Positions 6,343-7,390 of a stretch of DNA of 7,390 bases are shown here, one piece after another. Positions within the stretch are counted from its first letter, which is position 1; each line of letters starts with the position of its first letter. Both the position numbers and the translations under genes were made by a program. The notes beneath the pieces were generated by a model. The model was not told where the DNA came from. It was given only the letters and a program-made list of their open reading frames with translations, and did no database searches. This stretch comes from Alphaproteobacteria bacterium (lineage in GTDB: Bacteria; Pseudomonadota; Alphaproteobacteria; Sphingomonadales; SMXR01). The stretch is taken from NCBI GenBank assembly GCA_004356215.1, contig SMXR01000036.1:1-7390 (forward strand). Reading direction: 5' to 3'.

Positions 6343-6380
6343 TAATTATTGGGGTCAAACCCACAGGCCACATTAATCTT

Positions 6381-6434
6381 GTTTAGGCCCAGTCCGTGAG
6401 ATAGGTTTATCCCATCCCCGGATTGGGCCTTAAC
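6381..6434 (+). repeat. Long inverted repeat ending one base before the fnr start codon
   Basis: Arms GTTTAGGCCCAGTCCG (6381-6396) and CGGATTGGGCCTTAAC (6419-6434) pair at 14 of 16 positions, plus one G-U wobble and one U-U mismatch in RNA. The 22-base loop could form a small inner stem (GATA and TATC around GGTT). The right arm takes up the place where a ribosome binding site should be. No T tract follows, so it is not a classic terminator. It could be an RNA structure controlling translation, the 3' end of the nirK message, or a DNA operator. Confidence 0.75.
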
Positions 6435-6435
6435 T

Positions 6436-7194
6436 ATGGAAAAAAACCAGACCAAACCCGACAATTTTGACATCAAGCCTCCGCCTTTCCTGAATAAGGT
6501 GGAGCAATGCCGCAACTGTAACAAACGCGAAAGCAGCCTTTGTGCGGTTTTGGCCTGTGATGAACTCGATCGTCTAGAGGAAATCATGACGCCGATGAAG
6601 TTTACCCCGGGCCAGACCATATTTACCGAAGGGGACGATCTGACCCATTACTATACCCTCAGTGACGGTGTCATCCGTCTGGTCAAGTTTTTGCCCGACG
6701 GCCGCCGGGCAATCCTGGATTTCCTCTATAAGGGGGATTTTCTTGGACTGAATCTTGAAGGCCACTACTCCTATTCCGCCGAAGCTGTGACCAATATAAT
6801 AGTGTGTTGCTTTACCCGCCAGAAACTTCAGGCGATGTTCGATGATATCCCGATAATGAAGGGCCGGCTGATGAGCATGTTTATGAGCAAACTGGTTTCT
6901 AGTCAAAACCAGATGGCAGGACTTGGGAGGATGTCGCCGCGCGAACGCCTGGCCGCGTTTTTATTGCATTTGGCGGCGGAACCGGCCCTGAAACATGTTG
7001 GCCAAAGCTTTGTTTTGCCGATGCCGCGTGAGGATATCGCAGATTTTCTGGGGCTGACCATCGAGACCGTCAGCCGTACTTTTTCCGCATTTGCTAAGGA
7101 AAGTCTGATTGGCATGGAAAAGCGCAATATCATCCAGCTCAAAAATGAGCCCGCCCTGCAAAAACTGGCCCAAAAGTGGACAATAGAAAATTAA
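6436..7194 (+). CDS. fnr: FNR-type oxygen-sensing transcription regulator (Crp/Fnr family)
   Basis: This is a 252-residue regulator of the Crp/Fnr superfamily that in FNR proteins binds DNA as a dimer when a [4Fe-4S] cluster is intact, that is, at low oxygen. Candidate ligands are C25, C28 and C36 (C-x2-C-x7-C, the FnrL-like spacing) plus C124 or C125 in the position of E. coli C122; C41 is an extra cysteine. SSLC before C36 recalls the E. coli residues that shield the cluster. A cyclic-nucleotide-like beta-roll spans about 44-130, a long dimerisation helix about 135-160, and a winged helix-turn-helix about 165-235. The recognition helix reads E210-T-V-S213-R214, the signature for TTGAT half-sites, matching the box before nirK. 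The ATG at 6436 has no visible Shine-Dalgarno and sits one base after a large inverted repeat; no alternative start keeps the cysteines. It lies 93 bases after nirK on the same strand. Confidence 0.92.
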   Translation: MEKNQTKPDNFDIKPPPFLNKVEQCRNCNKRESSLCAVLACDELDRLEEIMTPMKFTPGQTIFTEGDDLTHYYTLSDGVIRLVKFLPDGRRAILDFLYKGDFLGLNLEGHYSYSAEAVTNIIVCCFTRQKLQAMFDDIPIMKGRLMSMFMSKLVSSQNQMAGLGRMSPRERLAAFLLHLAAEPALKHVGQSFVLPMPREDIADFLGLTIETVSRTFSAFAKESLIGMEKRNIIQLKNEPALQKLAQKWTIEN

Positions 7195-7235
7195 GTGAAC
7201 AGCCCGGGAGTATAAAACCCCCACTTAAAATCCCT

Positions 7236-7251
7236 CGGACAGAAATGTCCG
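7236..7251 (+). repeat. Small GAAA-loop hairpin overlapping repeat copy 3
   Basis: CGGACA (7236-7241) and TGTCCG (7246-7251) are perfect 6-bp inverted repeats around GAAA, about 40 bases after the fnr stop. The right arm is also the left arm of hairpin 1 in repeat copy 3, so the two structures exclude each other. Copies 1 and 2 lack the upstream CGGACA. A weak terminator role is possible, but no T run follows. Confidence 0.55.
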
Positions 7252-7305
7252 CTTTGGGTCAAAAGCAGACAGTTTGGAAGGGTCCGCTATTAGCCATAAG
7301 CGGAC
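7245..7305 (+). repeat. Dispersed palindromic repeat, copy 3 (both hairpins)
   Basis: Hairpin 1 has arms GTCCGCTTT (7247-7255) and AAAGCAGAC (7262-7270) around GGGTCA, with the same stem mismatch as copy 2. Hairpin 2 has perfect 7-bp arms GTCCGCT (7282-7288) and AGCGGAC (7299-7305) around ATTAGCCATA. It differs from copy 2 at only two of 61 positions (7271 and 7302) and has the same orientation, 2240 bases further on. Confidence 0.88.
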
Positions 7306-7311
7306 GTCTAG

Positions 7312-7390
7312 TGGTGCATTTCTGTTTTTCCTCAGGGTGCCCTTCCAGATAATGAGATTGATCACCTGCCCGTTTATGTGGAATATGGCA
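7312..7390 (+). other. Unresolved right-edge sequence with an open frame
   Basis: After repeat copy 3 one plus-strand frame stays open from a TAG at 7309-7311 to the window edge. It reads in part PQGALPDNEIDHLPVYVEYG, which looks protein-like, but it has no ATG, GTG or TTG start with a ribosome binding site. A second frame opens at ATG 7352 (MRLITCPFMWNMA), also without one. Either could be the edge of a gene or relic; I cannot tell which. Confidence 0.2.

Noticed and set aside
6341..6350. Palindrome AATAATTATT at the nirK stop as a terminator or operator
   Set aside because: It is only A and T, has no loop and no following T run, and a 10-base AT palindrome is common by chance.
6574..6906. 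Minus-strand frames opposite the FNR gene (also 6903-7142 and 6961-7224)
   Set aside because: They are antisense to a gene with clear cluster cysteines and helix-turn-helix, and they show no domain of their own.
5005..7305. CRISPR array
   Set aside because: The three repeat copies are kilobases apart with genes between them, so there are no regular short spacers and no cas genes.

Overview
This looks like a piece of a Gram-negative proteobacterial chromosome, probably from an alphaproteobacterium able to respire nitrite. The supporting signs are periplasmic signal peptides, a DsbD-type electron conduit, a copper nitrite reductase, an FNR regulator with the C-x2-C-x7-C spacing I associate with alphaproteobacterial FnrL proteins, and three copies of a short palindromic repeat of a kind I recall from alphaproteobacterial intergenic regions. 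The taxonomic call is an inference from gene content.

Layout, left to right. (1) Positions 2-97 are the last codons of an acidic, proline-rich protein. Its stop overlaps the start of a secreted ankyrin-repeat protein (94-1731), so the two are probably translationally coupled. (2) Positions 1732-2143 hold no intact gene. They contain a C10 tract, repeat copy 1 (a perfect 12-bp hairpin) and, on the minus strand, the decayed C-terminus of a TPR-type protein with two frameshifts and a nonsense codon. (3) A DsbD-family thiol:disulfide interchange protein (2144-4216, minus) and an SRPBCC-fold protein (4381-4860, plus) diverge from a short region with promoter-like elements for both. For both genes I moved the start inward, on ribosome-binding-site and promoter evidence. 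(4) Positions 4861-5304 hold repeat copy 2 and the nirK control region, with a perfect FNR box (TTGAT-N4-ATCAA) at 5208-5221. (5) nirK (5305-6342) encodes a class II (AniA-like) copper nitrite reductase with every copper ligand and both catalytic residues present. (6) An FNR-type regulator (6436-7194) follows. Its recognition helix carries the E-x2-S-R signature that reads TTGAT, so the regulator and the nirK operator form a self-consistent oxygen-responsive pair. A long imperfect inverted repeat (6381-6434) ends one base before its start codon. (7) Repeat copy 3 follows at 7245-7305, and the window ends in unresolved sequence.

How the genes work together: FNR, active with its iron-sulfur cluster intact at low oxygen, is expected to switch on nirK, whose periplasmic product reduces nitrite to nitric oxide. 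DsbD could supply reducing power to periplasmic thiols, but a link to NirK is not shown by the sequence. No nitric oxide reductase, NirV or NO-specific regulator lies in the window.

The functional genes belong to known families and I see no clear new multi-gene system. The parts most worth a second look are the three-copy repeat, which brackets the nirK-fnr pair at 59/61 identity, the large hairpin over the fnr start, and the relic gene.
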